Source: Spinacia oleracea
Taxonomy: Eukaryota > Streptophyta > Magnoliopsida > Caryophyllales > Amaranthaceae
Direction: 5' to 3'
DNA length: 64,000 bases
Assembly (NCBI RefSeq): GCF_020520425.1
Contig: NC_079491.1
Span: forward strand, 992,001-1,056,000
Both the position numbers and the translations under genes were made by a program. Shown here in pieces: positions 63,445 through 64,000 of the stretch (within the stretch, counting starts at the first letter, position 1; each line of letters opens with the position of its first letter). The notes under the pieces are model-generated. The model was given only the letters and a program-made list of their open reading frames with translations. It made no database searches and was not told the DNA's origin.

Positions 63445-64000
63445 TATTTGTTTTGGGATGTATTAGTGAGAGAAACTCTTAATTATTTGGCTAGTATATC
63501 CTTCGATGGTAAGAGGATGTATGCTTCAACTATTAGATTGTGTAGTTGGAGATATAAATTGTGTAATTTTCCGTTGTAATTTGTTAATGGGTTTCATGGA
63601 AGGTCCCAACTCCCAAGTAGGAATTAAAATACGAAGTACGAATTTTGTAGATCACAAAGTGCTTCTTCTCTTCAAATTTTCTTCACACCCCAAATAGAGC
63701 AATAGATCTTAGGTTGAAAATATGTCTCATCTTATTACTACTTACTCCTAGAGCTGTTCATTCTCAACCCGTACTATTGAACCTTTTGGGTAAGTTTGAT
63801 TGTTTAAAACCCAAATCGTTAATAATCTGCAGACGGTAACTCGAAATCTGATCTGATTATATCCAACCCAAATTCGAACTAGCTCGAAAATATTAACCCC
63901 ATAATAAGCTGTTATGCGGTAACCCGAGCCGTTTCTACCCGAATTGAATGGATTTGAAACAAGTTGATGACCCGATCCATTTCAATCCAGATCGTTTCAA
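63445..64000. other. spacer and start of a repeat cut by the window end
   Basis: No gene is supported. From about 63750, AGAGCTGTTCATTCTCAACCC and later AACCCGA/CCCGAT units resemble the hAT-type repeats seen elsewhere; the element runs past the edge. Confidence 0.35.

Overview
The window is nuclear DNA of a flowering plant, almost certainly a eudicot. Its genes are split by AT-rich GT-AG introns, their products match plant families, and the space between them is full of MITEs, SINEs and a LINE. The species cannot be fixed from the sequence alone. Caryophyllales (Amaranthaceae-like) is a guess from repeat texture. No CRISPR array, operon or bacterial feature is present.

Layout: 1-1.1 kb holds terminal coding exons of unidentified gene(s). 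1.99-6.09 kb is DWARF27 (+), the carotenoid isomerase that starts strigolactone synthesis; its large third intron holds three tRNA genes on the other strand. 7.31-7.98 kb is an intronless RING-H2 E3 ligase (+) with three tiny uORFs. It converges on a DEAD-box RNA helicase of the RH24 type (8.77-13.78 kb, -). 13.8-17.6 kb is repeat-filled spacer. 17.99-24.28 kb is an ALE2-like receptor kinase (+). 25.48-27.81 kb is an AWPM-19/PM19 membrane protein (+). 30.61-35.53 kb is an INO80 complex subunit B-like protein (+). 36.59-37.92 kb is a WRKY65-like group IIe factor (-). 39.33-44.00 kb is a peroxisomal enoyl-CoA hydratase (+). 48.53-49.39 kb is an intronless multi-pass membrane protein of unknown function (+). 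56.08-59.28 kb is LSM2 (+), with a 4.6-kb 5'UTR intron carrying a LINE. 62.38-62.75 kb is chloroplast CP12 (-).

The genes do not form a pathway or cluster; they are ordinary unlinked housekeeping, developmental and plastid functions. I rebuilt exons by hand from splice consensus and family similarity. All the main models keep frame across every junction, and their lengths fit their families where I know the usual length.

The less ordinary content is structural: a tRNA trio inside DWARF27; tandem copies of an exon-intron boundary and of the promoter in the enoyl-CoA hydratase gene; a copy of the RH24 3'UTR inside its own intron; a hAT MITE with a tRNA-like Pol III promoter; a 79-bp near-perfect palindrome; and a Stowaway family whose internal core is well conserved. 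I found no convincing new biological system.
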